Notes: generated by a model from the sequence alone, not told the origin. 64,000 nt of DNA from Bacillota bacterium (GCA_023423045.1 JAFAGA010000065.1:46415-110414); one strand, 5' to 3'; positions 33,296-42,455 are shown, numbered from the stretch's first letter. Numbers and translations are program-made.

Positions 33296-35925
33296 GAAAT
33301 AACAATAAAAGAATTATCAGGAAGCTCTCCCGGCGGAGCCTGAAGAAAAATAAGATGCGAAATCTCTTTGTAATAGCAGCAATTGTCCTGACCTCGCTGC
33401 TGTTCACCACCCTTTTCTCCATGTATTACGGGATAGCTCAGATTACCCAGGAGCAGACGATGCGCCAGGTAGGGACCAGGGCACACGCCGGACTCAAGAA
33501 TGTTACCATGGAGCAATATGAGAAAATTGCCTCCCATCCCCTGGTGAAGGATCATAGCTATAATATTCTCATCGGAATGGCTGAGAATCCCGAGCTGATA
33601 AAGCGCCAGACGGAAATCCGGTATACACAGGAAAAGGATTTGAGCTTTGGTTTTGTTCGTCTGAAGGAAGGCCATCTGCCTAGGGAGGAGAAAGAAATTG
33701 TAGTAGATACGGTGGTACTGGATCTCTTAGGGCTTCCGCATAGACTAGGGGAGGAAGTGACCCTAATCTATACTTTCTTAGGAAAGGAAAGACAGGACAC
33801 CTTTATCGTATCCGGCTGGTATGCCGGGGATATGGTTAGTAAAGCCAGCCAGGTATATCTGTCCGGGGCATACTGGGATAAGCTTTCGAAAGACTATACG
33901 GAGCAGGATTTTATCAAGGGCTATCAAACCTATCTAACCGGAGCAGGGCTGATTCAAGGGGATTTGGTCTTTGCCGATTCGAGGAATATTGAAGAAAATA
34001 TGGTAAAGGCAATTACGGAAAGCGGCTATCCGGCAGAGGAGATCGCATACGGAATCAATTGGGCATATTATTCTGAAGCGGTTGGGGAAGCGGATCCCTT
34101 CAGCATTATCATAATTGCAGTCGTATTTTTTGTAATCATGCTTACGGGATATTTGATTATCTATAATATATTCCAGATTTCAATTATCGGAGATATCAGG
34201 TATTATGGGCTTTTGAAGACGATAGGGGCTACAAAGAGGCAGATCAGGGGACTGGTTCTGCGCCAGGCCGTCCTTTTGTCCTGTATCGGAATCCCTATCG
34301 GTCTGCTGCTTGGCTTTTCTGCCGCCAACGTATCTGTACCGATGCTGCTTAATGCGGGAAACCCGGATATGAACACGGTGGATTTTCATCTGCAGCCCAA
34401 TCCCTATATCTTTCTGTTCGCGGTAGGTTTTTCCCTGATCACGGTCTGGATTGGCTGCAGAAAGCCGGGTAAGATTGCAGGAAGCGTATCTCCGATTGAA
34501 GCGGCGAAGTACTGTGAGGTAAATTCCGTAAGGAAGGCGAAGAAGAGATCCACCCGGGGTGCAAAGTTACCGCGCATGGCATGGTCCAACCTGAGAAGGG
34601 ATGTGAAAAAAACGGTATTTACGATTCTTTCCCTGTCCCTGAGCGTGATTCTGCTGCTTCAGGTGGTTACCTTCAGAGAAAGCTTCAGCATGGACCTGTA
34701 TCTGGAAAATGTTCTTACCGGTGATTTTATGATAAGCTCGGTGGCCTTGGGTAATTTTCGTTCGGAAGCGGGTCTGGAGCTGCCGGAGGATTTTTATGAA
34801 GCTGCTAATGCCCAGGAGGGGGTAGAAAGCTCTGCCCGGATGTATACGACGGAGAACAGGCAGAGTCATAGTTTAACCGAAGAAGGAAGAAGACGGTTTG
34901 AGGAGCTTTATGAGGAGGGTCTGCTCTGGGTCGATGAATCAGAGGAGCATCCTAATATTCCGATGATTCGGGGAGTGATCGATCAAAAGGATCCTATTGA
35001 GGAAGTAAGATATGCCTATGATGAGAAGCTTCTTGAGAAGCTGGATATTCTGGAAGGGGAGATGGATTTGGAGAAGTTTGGAAGCGGACGCTACATTCTG
35101 GTTGCTGTTTATCCGGATATGGAAGAGACTTACTATCATCCGGGAGATAAAATAAAGCTGAATTACCATACCCCCGATTCTGTTCAGGAGATACTTCGCG
35201 ATGAGGAGGGAAATTACAAACAGTATGCCTGGAAAAATGACAGCAGCCAGGAATATGAGGTCATGGCAGTTGTTGATATTCCTTACAGCCTGACAACGAA
35301 AAGCTATGCTCCGAATTCCCTGACGACAATTCTTCCGGTGGAGGAGCTTCTGGCAAAAGGCACTGATGCGATATGCTTTAATGCATCTTATTGGATTGAG
35401 GATGATAAGGAAGCCGCTTTTCAAAGCTTTGCCGAGAGCTATACCACCCGGATTGATCCAAATACAAACTATGAATCCAAGGAGACTTTGAGAGGGGAGT
35501 TTTCCGGTATGAGCCAGGCCATCAATTTGGTGGGAGGAGCATTGAGCTTTATCGTGGGTATGATAGGAGTTCTTAATTTTGTTAATACAATGCTGACCGG
35601 CGTCATAACGAGGAAGCGGGAGCTGGCCATGCTCCAGAGCATCGGCCTGACAGATTCTCAAATGAAGCGGATGCTCTTTTATGAAGGGTTATGTTATATT
35701 ATCCTGACTGCGGCCATCAGCGTAAGTGCAGGCTCCCTCTTCTCACTAACCGCGGTCAGAGCCTTGGGAAATGTGGTTGCCTATTTTGATTATCAATTCT
35801 CCCTGCTTCCCCTTGCGGCCCTGCTTCCGATATTTCTGCTGATCGGGCTTCTGGTGCCGGAGATTTCCTACCGCCAGGCAAAGAAACAAAGCATAATAGA
35901 GAGGCTGAGGGAGGCGGAAGGATAA
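33292..35925 (+). CDS. FtsX-type ABC transporter permease
   Basis: 877 residues. I count eight hydrophobic segments in two groups of four (about residues 25-48, 265-405, then 440-460 and 745-865). Each group has a large extracytoplasmic loop, so this is a tandem duplication of the FtsX unit rather than the ten-helix BceB plan. Motifs such as LLKTIGATKRQIR and MLQSIGLTDSQMKRML are the coupling helices to the ATPase. Substrate unknown; an envelope-active peptide or lipoprotein is plausible. Confidence 0.92.
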   Translation: MRNNNKRIIRKLSRRSLKKNKMRNLFVIAAIVLTSLLFTTLFSMYYGIAQITQEQTMRQVGTRAHAGLKNVTMEQYEKIASHPLVKDHSYNILIGMAENPELIKRQTEIRYTQEKDLSFGFVRLKEGHLPREEKEIVVDTVVLDLLGLPHRLGEEVTLIYTFLGKERQDTFIVSGWYAGDMVSKASQVYLSGAYWDKLSKDYTEQDFIKGYQTYLTGAGLIQGDLVFADSRNIEENMVKAITESGYPAEEIAYGINWAYYSEAVGEADPFSIIIIAVVFFVIMLTGYLIIYNIFQISIIGDIRYYGLLKTIGATKRQIRGLVLRQAVLLSCIGIPIGLLLGFSAANVSVPMLLNAGNPDMNTVDFHLQPNPYIFLFAVGFSLITVWIGCRKPGKIAGSVSPIEAAKYCEVNSVRKAKKRSTRGAKLPRMAWSNLRRDVKKTVFTILSLSLSVILLLQVVTFRESFSMDLYLENVLTGDFMISSVALGNFRSEAGLELPEDFYEAANAQEGVESSARMYTTENRQSHSLTEEGRRRFEELYEEGLLWVDESEEHPNIPMIRGVIDQKDPIEEVRYAYDEKLLEKLDILEGEMDLEKFGSGRYILVAVYPDMEETYYHPGDKIKLNYHTPDSVQEILRDEEGNYKQYAWKNDSSQEYEVMAVVDIPYSLTTKSYAPNSLTTILPVEELLAKGTDAICFNASYWIEDDKEAAFQSFAESYTTRIDPNTNYESKETLRGEFSGMSQAINLVGGALSFIVGMIGVLNFVNTMLTGVITRKRELAMLQSIGLTDSQMKRMLFYEGLCYIILTAAISVSAGSLFSLTAVRALGNVVAYFDYQFSLLPLAALLPIFLLIGLLVPEISYRQAKKQSIIERLREAEG

Positions 35926-36008
35926 AGAGGGTAAAGAGCTTTATTGAACGAAAAAAAGAAAGTCAGAGTGTGGCTGTATCATAAATATTAATGAGTGATC
36001 AATAGATA

Positions 36009-36060
36009 AGAACCATGGATAGGAGAGAACGGCATCTCTTATCCACGGTTCTGTTTTTTT
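36009..36060 (+). terminator. Terminator after the ABC permease gene
   Basis: AGAACCATGGATAGGAGA / TCTCTTATCCACGGTTCT imperfect 18-bp stem followed by a run of seven T. Confidence 0.85.
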
Positions 36061-36087
36061 AAAATTAAATCAATACCATCGGCTGAA

Positions 36088-38166
36088 TTATCTTCTTGTC
36101 ATATCCTCGTATTCCGGGCGGGGAAGACTGTTAGAGGGTGCCATACAATTGTGATTTTCACAAATGTAATACGTGATCTTCTCATTAATGGTCCGGTAAT
36201 CCCGAATATACCCTGCAATGGAAAGAAGCTCTTCTTCGTTGTCCTGGGTTTTCAGCAATGTGACGGTGTTCGGTTCAAAATGCTCGGATAAATATTCCCT
36301 CAGTTCGGATATATCCTCCTTCTCATCGGCGACACAGACAATCTCTTTGGAGGGATAAAGAGCTTCAAGAAAAGCGATCAGAGCAAAGCTGTGGCCGGAG
36401 GGATATTCCTTCACCTGACCTGCCAGGAAGCGCAGCTGCTTGTCGGCATATTCCAGCATCTTGGGATCGGCGGTCAGATGAGCTAACCGCTGGAGAGCGT
36501 AAGCCGCAACGGAATTGCCGGAAGGCAGGGCACCGTCATAAAGCTCCTTGGGCCGGTAGATTAATTGTTCAGCATCGGTTGCATTGAGGAAAAAGCCGCC
36601 GTATTTGTCGTCCCAGAAGAGCTCCAGCATATCGCCCGCAAGCCGGAGGGCTTCCTTGATATATTTGGTCTCAAAGGTGGCATCGTACAGGGAACACAAT
36701 GCCATGCAATAAAAAGCATAATCGTCAAGCATACCGTAATGGGCTGCATTGTCGTCCCGGAACCTGACATAAAGCCGTCCATTCTCGTCGGCCAGCCTGG
36801 TCCGGATAAACTCTGCCGCTTGCTGGGCCGTCTCGGCATAATCCTTTCGTAAGAACACCTTGGCGGCGGTGGCATATGCGGTAATCATCAGGGAATTCCA
36901 GGAGGTCAGAAGCTTGTCATCCTTATGCAGCTTACTGCGGTCACGGCGATAGGAATACATGCCGTTGCAGACCCGCAGCACCCGCTCGTTGTCAGATTTA
37001 AGCTCTGTGGATTTGATCAGGTTAGGGATGGAAGCACCTTCAAAATTCCCTTCCTTTGTAATATTAAAATATTCACAGAAAAAGGAACCGTCCTCATTGC
37101 CGAGAACAGCCACCGCTTCCTCCGGAGTGAATACATAATATTTTCCCTCCACTCCTTCGCTGTCCGCGTCCTGGGCACAATAAAACCCGCCTTCCGGGTC
37201 CGTCATCTCCCGGCGGATATATTCCAGTATCTGTTCGGCGACGGTCCGGTAGACCGGATTCTTGGTATATTGATAGGCCTCGGTGTAGGTGATTGCCAGC
37301 AAAGCGTTGTCATAAAGCATCTTCTCAAAATGAGGCACCAGCCATTTGGCATCGGTGGAGTAGCGCGAGAAGCCGTACCCGATATGATCATAGATGCCTC
37401 CGCGGTACATGTGCATCAGGGTATTTTCCACCATGAAGAGCACTGTCTCATCTGCCTCCAGCTTTGCATAACGGAGCAGGAACATGAGATTGTGGGGTGT
37501 GGGGAATTTGGGCTCGTTGCCAAAACCGCCGTAGTCATGATCGAAGTTCTGGCTGAATTGGGTGATGGCAAGGTCGATAGGTTCTCTGGTCGCCCGGGTA
37601 CTTTCCGAGGAAGTCTCGAATTCCCTTTTCATAATATCGGCAATCTGGTCACCGGTTCTCAGCATAGAGGAGGGATTTTTGCCCCATTTGACCGCAATTT
37701 GATCTAAAAGCTCCATCAGGCCGAGGATTCCGTACTGGGTATGCTTGGGGAGATAAGTCGCGGCATAGAAGGGCTTTTGATGTGGAGTCATGAGGATGGT
37801 CAGCGGCCAGCCGCCATGTCCCGTGGTGGCCTGGCAGATGGTCATATAGACTGTATCAATATCCGGACGCTCCTCCTTGTCCACCTTGATGCAGACAAAG
37901 GATTCGTTTAGCAGGGCTGCAACCTCCTCGTCCTCAAAGGATTCCCTGGCCATGACATGACACCAGTGACAACAGGAATATCCAATACTGAGAAATACTG
38001 GTTTGTTTTCTCTTTTAGCAAGCTCGAAAGCTTCCGATCCCCAAGGGTACCATTTAACAGGGTTATAAGCATGCTGTAATAGGTAAGGGGATTTTTCAGC
38101 GATTAATTTATTTGGTATTCTGGTAGTACCCTGACCTTTATTTGTTACATGTTCGGTAGTATTCAT
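36088..38166 (-). CDS. YyaL/DUF255 thioredoxin-domain protein
   Basis: 692 residues. The N-terminal thioredoxin-like domain has the family hallmark SPYLLQHAYNPVKWYPWG and the redox motif CCHWCHVM (C66, C69). The long remainder is an alpha/alpha toroid like that of N-acylglucosamine 2-epimerases (GGIYDHIGYGFSRYSTDAKW, VPHFEKMLYDNALL, PSGNSVAAYALQRL). Biochemical role unknown. The ATG at 38166 follows AAGGAG by 7 bases. That ribosome binding site lies in one arm of the palindromic repeat at 38173, so its translation could depend on repeat folding. Confidence 0.9.
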   Translation of the reverse strand: MNTTEHVTNKGQGTTRIPNKLIAEKSPYLLQHAYNPVKWYPWGSEAFELAKRENKPVFLSIGYSCCHWCHVMARESFEDEEVAALLNESFVCIKVDKEERPDIDTVYMTICQATTGHGGWPLTILMTPHQKPFYAATYLPKHTQYGILGLMELLDQIAVKWGKNPSSMLRTGDQIADIMKREFETSSESTRATREPIDLAITQFSQNFDHDYGGFGNEPKFPTPHNLMFLLRYAKLEADETVLFMVENTLMHMYRGGIYDHIGYGFSRYSTDAKWLVPHFEKMLYDNALLAITYTEAYQYTKNPVYRTVAEQILEYIRREMTDPEGGFYCAQDADSEGVEGKYYVFTPEEAVAVLGNEDGSFFCEYFNITKEGNFEGASIPNLIKSTELKSDNERVLRVCNGMYSYRRDRSKLHKDDKLLTSWNSLMITAYATAAKVFLRKDYAETAQQAAEFIRTRLADENGRLYVRFRDDNAAHYGMLDDYAFYCMALCSLYDATFETKYIKEALRLAGDMLELFWDDKYGGFFLNATDAEQLIYRPKELYDGALPSGNSVAAYALQRLAHLTADPKMLEYADKQLRFLAGQVKEYPSGHSFALIAFLEALYPSKEIVCVADEKEDISELREYLSEHFEPNTVTLLKTQDNEEELLSIAGYIRDYRTINEKITYYICENHNCMAPSNSLPRPEYEDMTRR

Positions 38167-38172
38167 AGACGC

Positions 38173-38245
38173 ACTCCTTATTGACATATTTGTTTATACA
38201 AATAAACTTATTTAATTATTATGCCAATAAGGAGTGGAGATTATT
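38173..38245. repeat. Palindromic element, copy A
   Basis: About 73 bases with terminal inverted repeats CACTCCTTATTG / CAATAAGGAGTG (one extra arm base at 38172) around an AT-rich loop. It is about 85% identical by eye, and in the same orientation, to copy B at 40519. The left arm contains the yyaL ribosome binding site. Confidence 0.75.
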
Positions 38246-38332
38246 TAATTGAATATTTTTAAGACTAAGAAATTACACAACATATAAAGAATGCGAAGTA
38301 ACTATGATTCAGTTTATGCTTATTAGCTATTT

Positions 38333-38714
38333 TTAATAGGCTTGAAATTCGGTACATTTAAATGATTCGTCAAAGTCAATCTCTGATATTCCACAAAAAG
38401 GTATATCAAATCCCCTTATGTTCTATGCATAACCTATTTGCTTTTGAAGCTTGTTCTTTAGATGAATATTGAAAAGACAAATCCGGCATCCATTCATGTA
38501 AATCAAGTTCTATTTTTATGTTCAGTTGTCTGTTTTTGGATATAATTGCTGCTATTTGCAAAGCTCGTGTATACGGAGATGAAACAATTATATAAAGACT
38601 ATCTTTTGCACAATATATCAACCTCCGATAAAATAAATTTTTAAATACTCTGTTCTGATAAATCACTGTTTTGCAATTATAACTATTGCGTACATTAAAA
38701 TAAGGAGCAGGCAT
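38333..38714 (-). pseudogene. Decayed histidine phosphatase (phosphoglycerate mutase family)
   Basis: The frame from 38714 carries the family block YIIVSSPYTRALQIAAIIS and LDLHEWMPDLSFQY, but the N-terminal RHGE motif is absent. The central part up to the second His is also missing, and the frame stops at 38406. A -1/+1 shift there restores a typical tail, FDIPFCGISEIDFDESF, ending at 38333. An N-terminal loss, an internal deletion and a frameshift make it a clear pseudogene. Confidence 0.7.
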
Positions 38715-38736
38715 TTCACCTACTCCCGTATTGCAG

Positions 38737-39069
38737 TTATAACAATTTCCTGTTATCTCTTTTGGTATACAGGATACGCCTGACTTCCATTATTTTAAAC
38801 TCATCATCTCCATCATTAATTAAAACATAGTAAATCACAAAGTTTTTCACGTATATGCGGTAGTATGGATACTTTCTGTCTTTAGCTGAAGGATATGGTT
38901 CGAAACTCTCTGGACATGCCAGTCTTTCCCTAATAGCTTCTTCAATCTTATCTACCAAAAGATAGGCGGCATGGGGGTTTTTTAAATGATAGGTAATATA
39001 ATCTGTTATTTCAGCCAAATCCCATTCAAATAATGGTAAAAACCGTACACTATATTTTTTTTCCACCAT
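38737..39069 (-). CDS. RelE/ParE-family toxin
   Basis: 110 residues, basic. Typical pattern: RFLPLFEWDLAEITDYITYHL, ACPESFEPYPS, YRIYVKNFVIYYVLIND and the C-terminal VRRILYTKRDN. RelE-type members cut mRNA on ribosomes; ParE-type members poison gyrase. Which one this is cannot be told from the sequence alone. It overlaps the antitoxin gene by 20 bases with its own GGGAGAG before the ATG. Confidence 0.88.
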   Translation of the reverse strand: MVEKKYSVRFLPLFEWDLAEITDYITYHLKNPHAAYLLVDKIEEAIRERLACPESFEPYPSAKDRKYPYYRIYVKNFVIYYVLINDGDDEFKIMEVRRILYTKRDNRKLL

Positions 39070-39319
39070 TAATTCTCTCCCTTATTCGAGAAAAGGTTTC
39101 ATCTGGGGTATATCTGGTATCGTCTAGTGCAGCCGATTTATCTGCTTCATCTAGTTTTAATTCAATATCATCTGTTAATTCCGCAAATTTTTCGAGGCTC
39201 ATAACAACCATAGAACCATATCCATTCTTAGTTAAATATACAGGCTCTCCCTCACGAACGACGTTTTCTATCTCTGGAAATTTATTTCTTAAGTCTGAAA
39301 CAGGTCTGATATGAATCAT
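39050..39319 (-). CDS. Phd/YefM-family antitoxin
   Basis: 89 residues. The N-terminal DNA-binding half reads MIHIRPVSDLRNKFPEI with PVYLTKNGYGSMVVMSLE, as in Phd/YefM. The acidic C-terminal tail would wrap the toxin. The ATG at 39319 has AAAGGAG 8 bases upstream; an in-frame GTG at 39328 is too close to it. The pair is likely autoregulated from the 180-base gap upstream, which is AT-rich and otherwise empty. Confidence 0.87.
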   Translation of the reverse strand: MIHIRPVSDLRNKFPEIENVVREGEPVYLTKNGYGSMVVMSLEKFAELTDDIELKLDEADKSAALDDTRYTPDETFSRIRERINGGKKI

Positions 39320-39509
39320 TTCAAGCACTCCTTTATCAATATATTATCACAATATTATCATGAATTTATTATAAAGCAGTATGAGGTTACTGTCAATAAG
39401 TTGTTTTTATCAATACAAGGGTTTAAAGCATCTGTTGATTATCCTACGCTTTCTTGAATACCCTAAAAAAGTCTGTCTTACCAATTGATCTTCTTTATTT
39501 AAATGGTTT

Positions 39510-40334
39510 TCACTTATATAAGCTAATAAGATCCTTCACAAATATTTCTTCATTTGTAAATTGAATTTTATTGTTGCTTAAAAATCCATCCAATGATTGG
39601 ATTGTTTTTTCAATAATAGAAATTTTCCATTTCTTGCTTAAATCTTTTTTAAAATTAATATAAATTTCATTTTTTAATGGTTCATATACTATTGAACACA
39701 GAGTATCCTCCTGACTAGTTTTATTTAAAACTTCAAAGGCTTCATTTATTCCAAAGCTATGAATATTATTATGAATATATTCATGAGCACAAATATATCT
39801 ATCAGCACCTATACCATATACTTTATTATAATTTGCGTCCTTAAAATCCCCATTCGGAAAATTAGTCATAATAATAAAATCATTATGACTAGGACTTATT
39901 ATATTTATATCATTTCCTTCTTCCAGAATATATGCATCACCGGTTTTATCAGCGATAATAGTATGTAGCCCTAAATCTGGGAATAATGGATTTCTAGGAT
40001 ACGAGATTACTCTTTTATTAAGAATTTCAAAAAATTCAGATGTTTTTCTTGTTTTCTTTAGCGCCTCATCAAAAACATCAAAAGCAAACCAATCATTTTC
40101 GTCACAACTTGATTTAAAACCTGGACTATATTCTACTGCTTGAGTACAGATAAAAAGACCCTCACTATTAAAACCAGCGATATCCCTGTATTTGTTATCT
40201 AATAAGCCTGAAAAGTAAAATAAGTTCATATCATTATAACTATTGACTTTTAGTTTTAAATCAATATCATCAGCATCGAAATTCATACCATAAATAGCTT
40301 TTTCTTGACTGTATACTGCAAAACTTGTACACAT
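39510..40334 (-). CDS. Ntn-type linear amide C-N hydrolase (choloylglycine hydrolase/C45-like)
   Basis: 274 residues. It begins MCTSFAVY, so removal of Met exposes the nucleophile C2 of this N-terminal-nucleophile family. YGMNFDADD supplies the following conserved Asp region, and GLHTIIADKTGDAYILEEG and IIMTNFPNGDF match the family pattern. Substrates in the family include bile salts, penicillins, N-acyl homoserine lactones and acyl-peptides; this one cannot be assigned. AAAGGAGG precedes the ATG. The gene is markedly AT-rich compared with its flanks and lies between the two palindromic elements. Confidence 0.75.
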   Translation of the reverse strand: MCTSFAVYSQEKAIYGMNFDADDIDLKLKVNSYNDMNLFYFSGLLDNKYRDIAGFNSEGLFICTQAVEYSPGFKSSCDENDWFAFDVFDEALKKTRKTSEFFEILNKRVISYPRNPLFPDLGLHTIIADKTGDAYILEEGNDINIISPSHNDFIIMTNFPNGDFKDANYNKVYGIGADRYICAHEYIHNNIHSFGINEAFEVLNKTSQEDTLCSIVYEPLKNEIYINFKKDLSKKWKISIIEKTIQSLDGFLSNNKIQFTNEEIFVKDLISLYK

Positions 40335-40613
40335 TTTGGAACCTCCTTTTAATATATAATTTTGTCATATAATATGCTTAGAGGATTTAGAGAATCATTT
40401 AGCTGTTTTACCATTGGATTCACCACTTTCTTAAACTTCCATCCATATGATATCACCAGGCATCTCAATAGTTCAACCTACATCATTTTTCAGAATCAAA
40501 AATGCGCCACTTGCAGTAACTCCTTATTGGCATATTTGTTTTAACAAGTTAAACCCATTTAGTTATTATGCCAACAAGAAGTGGAGATTATTAGATAAGA
40601 TTTATTGCAGCGT
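40335..40613. other. Intergenic stretch with palindromic copy B and a possible IS remnant
   Basis: No intact gene. Near 40490-40512 the sequence TTTTTGATTCTGAA on the minus strand next to GTGGCGCA resembles the terminal repeats of IS21-family elements, but no second end or transposase is present. Confidence 0.3.
40519..40593. repeat. Palindromic element, copy B
   Basis: 75 bases, direct copy of the element at 38173. Its arms have drifted (ACTCCTTATTGGCATA / TATGCCAACAAGAAGT, two mismatches), so copy A is better preserved in the outer arm and copy B in the inner arm. Confidence 0.75.
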
Positions 40614-41441
40614 TTACTTCGGAGGAATATCGGAAGATGGCAGGCGGTTCATGTGTTTTTTATAAGTCTTGGAGAAATAAGACAGGTTATCGAAACCACA
40701 TAGCAGGGCAGCTTCTTCTACACTGTATTTACCGCTTTGCAATAATTTTTTTGCATTGGTACACTTCACGGTATTAAGAAAATTTACAGTGGTATAACCT
40801 GTAACCTCCTTAAAAATGTGGCAGAAATAATATTTGCTTACACCGACTTCCTCCGAAATACTCTGGATAGAAAGATTTTGAGTATAATTGTACTGTATAA
40901 ACCGGATTGCTTTTTTGATCACTTCTATTTTGTTGTTTTTTATCTGCTTGGATAAGGAGGATTCGAGTATGGTGTAATTTCGATAAAGACTGATAACTAA
41001 ATCCATAGTTGCCGCCTTGATTTTCGCTTTATAAAGAGTTTTTTGCGATTGAAATTCTTCTTTAATAATCTCATATTTCTCTCTTAGCTCTCTATCTTTT
41101 ATCTGTCTTTGAAATACAACTTCTCCGATATCCAGATTAAATTCCTCACAAAATTTCTGGTCTATGATCAGGCAGTAGTAGATTGATTCGTCAGCTAAGG
41201 ATTGGATATAATGGACATTGTTTGAATTGATAACAATGATTTCCTCCTTACTGGCGATGACACTGTCCGCATCTGCAATCACATTGATTGTCCCCTGAAG
41301 GACGTATAGGATCTCGAGATTTTCATGCCAATGGGGCAAAAAATCGGAGTGATGTTTTTTCATGGTATCCAAGTGGAAAATAATCGGAAACGAAGGATCC
41401 TTGTGTACATGGGGTTCGTATAAATTATTTGCGTTCATCAT
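40614..41441 (-). CDS. AraC-family regulator
   Basis: 275 residues. Cupin-like N-terminus (FLPHWHENLEILYVLQGTINV) and a C-terminal pair of helix-turn-helix motifs (QSISEEVGVSKYYFCHIFKEV, EEAALLCGFDNLSYFSKTYKKH). It is divergent from the sugar isomerase/oxidoreductase operon and probably controls it. AGAGGAAG precedes the ATG. Confidence 0.88.
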   Translation of the reverse strand: MMNANNLYEPHVHKDPSFPIIFHLDTMKKHHSDFLPHWHENLEILYVLQGTINVIADADSVIASKEEIIVINSNNVHYIQSLADESIYYCLIIDQKFCEEFNLDIGEVVFQRQIKDRELREKYEIIKEEFQSQKTLYKAKIKAATMDLVISLYRNYTILESSLSKQIKNNKIEVIKKAIRFIQYNYTQNLSIQSISEEVGVSKYYFCHIFKEVTGYTTVNFLNTVKCTNAKKLLQSGKYSVEEAALLCGFDNLSYFSKTYKKHMNRLPSSDIPPK

Positions 41442-41502
41442 CGTCTTCCTCTATTAAAATCGAATTTAGCAATATAGTGTTAATTTACGGCAACTTCATT
41501 TC

Positions 41503-41531
41503 TTTACTTCATAACAGTTCAATTATACAAT
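41503..41531 (+). promoter_or_regulatory. Promoter of the isomerase-oxidoreductase operon
   Basis: TTTACT (41503-41508), 17 bases, TACAAT (41526-41531), 45 bases before the first gene. Confidence 0.55.
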
Positions 41532-41576
41532 GAGGTTCAGAAACAAACAACTTTTTTGTAGGAAAGGAAGGTTTAT

Positions 41577-42455
41577 ATGTACGATTTCCCAATTGGCGTC
41601 ATGTTGGATTCCTTTAAGCTGAGTACGAAAAACGCCATAGAAAAAGCGGCACTCCTTGGAGCAAAAGGCCTCCAGATGTATGCAACCTCCGGCGAGTACT
41701 CCCCGGAAGCGTTAACCGGAAGTAAAAGAAAAGAGCTTCTTGACATGGTAAAGTCAAATGGCCTTATTTTTTCGGCCTTATGCGGGGATTTAGGCCATGG
41801 CTTCGGCAGCAAAGACAAAAATCCCGAACTCATTGAAAAATCAAAGCGTATTATGGAGCTGGCAAAGGACCTGGAAACGGATATTATTACTACCCACATC
41901 GGTGTAATTCCGGCAGATAAGAATCATGAAAGATATAAGATCATGCAGGAAGCCTGCCATATCCTGAGCCGTTTTGCCGATTCCATGAAAGGGCACTTTG
42001 CAATTGAGACCGGGCCGGAGATTGCGGTTACCTTAAAGGAATTTTTAGATACCCTTAATTCAAAAGGAGTTGCAGTAAATCTTGACCCTGCCAATTTTGT
42101 AATGGTTACGGGAGATGACCCTGTCAAAGCCGTTTATACCCTAAAAGATTATATCGTGCACACCCATGCAAAAGACGGCAGACGGCTTCAGGTGAAAGAT
42201 CCTGAAATTATTTACAAAATCAAAGACGACACGGCTGGTGATGCAGCCGAGTATGAATTCCTTTCTCAGGATACGGACCAGCCATTTATCGAACTTCCTC
42301 TGGGGGAAGGGGATGTTAATTTTAAGGACTATTTAAAGGCCCTGGATGACATTGGCTACAGGGGCTTCTTAACCATTGAGCGTGAAGTTGGGGCAAATCC
42401 CGAAGAAGATATTAAGAATGCAGTTGTTTTTCTTAACAGGATGAAAAGTTTATAG
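41577..42455 (+). CDS. Sugar phosphate isomerase/epimerase-like TIM barrel (1)
   Basis: 292 residues of the xylose-isomerase-like AP endonuclease-2 fold. The blocks TTHIGVIPAD, FAIETGPE, VNLDPANFVMVTGDDP, VHTHAKDGRR and GYRGFLTIERE carry the metal-binding Glu, Asp, His and Glu of the family. Substrate unknown; members act on inosose, tagaturonate, ketosugars or 3-keto-glycosides. GGAAAGGAAGG precedes the ATG. It is 9 bases before the oxidoreductase gene, so the two are surely co-transcribed. Confidence 0.88.
   Translation: MYDFPIGVMLDSFKLSTKNAIEKAALLGAKGLQMYATSGEYSPEALTGSKRKELLDMVKSNGLIFSALCGDLGHGFGSKDKNPELIEKSKRIMELAKDLETDIITTHIGVIPADKNHERYKIMQEACHILSRFADSMKGHFAIETGPEIAVTLKEFLDTLNSKGVAVNLDPANFVMVTGDDPVKAVYTLKDYIVHTHAKDGRRLQVKDPEIIYKIKDDTAGDAAEYEFLSQDTDQPFIELPLGEGDVNFKDYLKALDDIGYRGFLTIEREVGANPEEDIKNAVVFLNRMKSL

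Noticed and set aside
33292..35925. BceB-type permease assignment
   Set aside because: Eight helices in two FtsX units rather than the ten-helix BceB plan.
36925..37707. 260-codon open frame opposite yyaL
   Set aside because: Antisense shadow of a DUF255 protein.
40470..40515. IS21-type terminal repeat
   Set aside because: GTGGCGCA next to TTTTTGATTC is suggestive, but no second end, no istA/istB frame and no target duplication were seen.
40447..40665. Small ORF across palindromic copy B
   Set aside because: Spans a repeat and the end of the AraC gene; no start signals.
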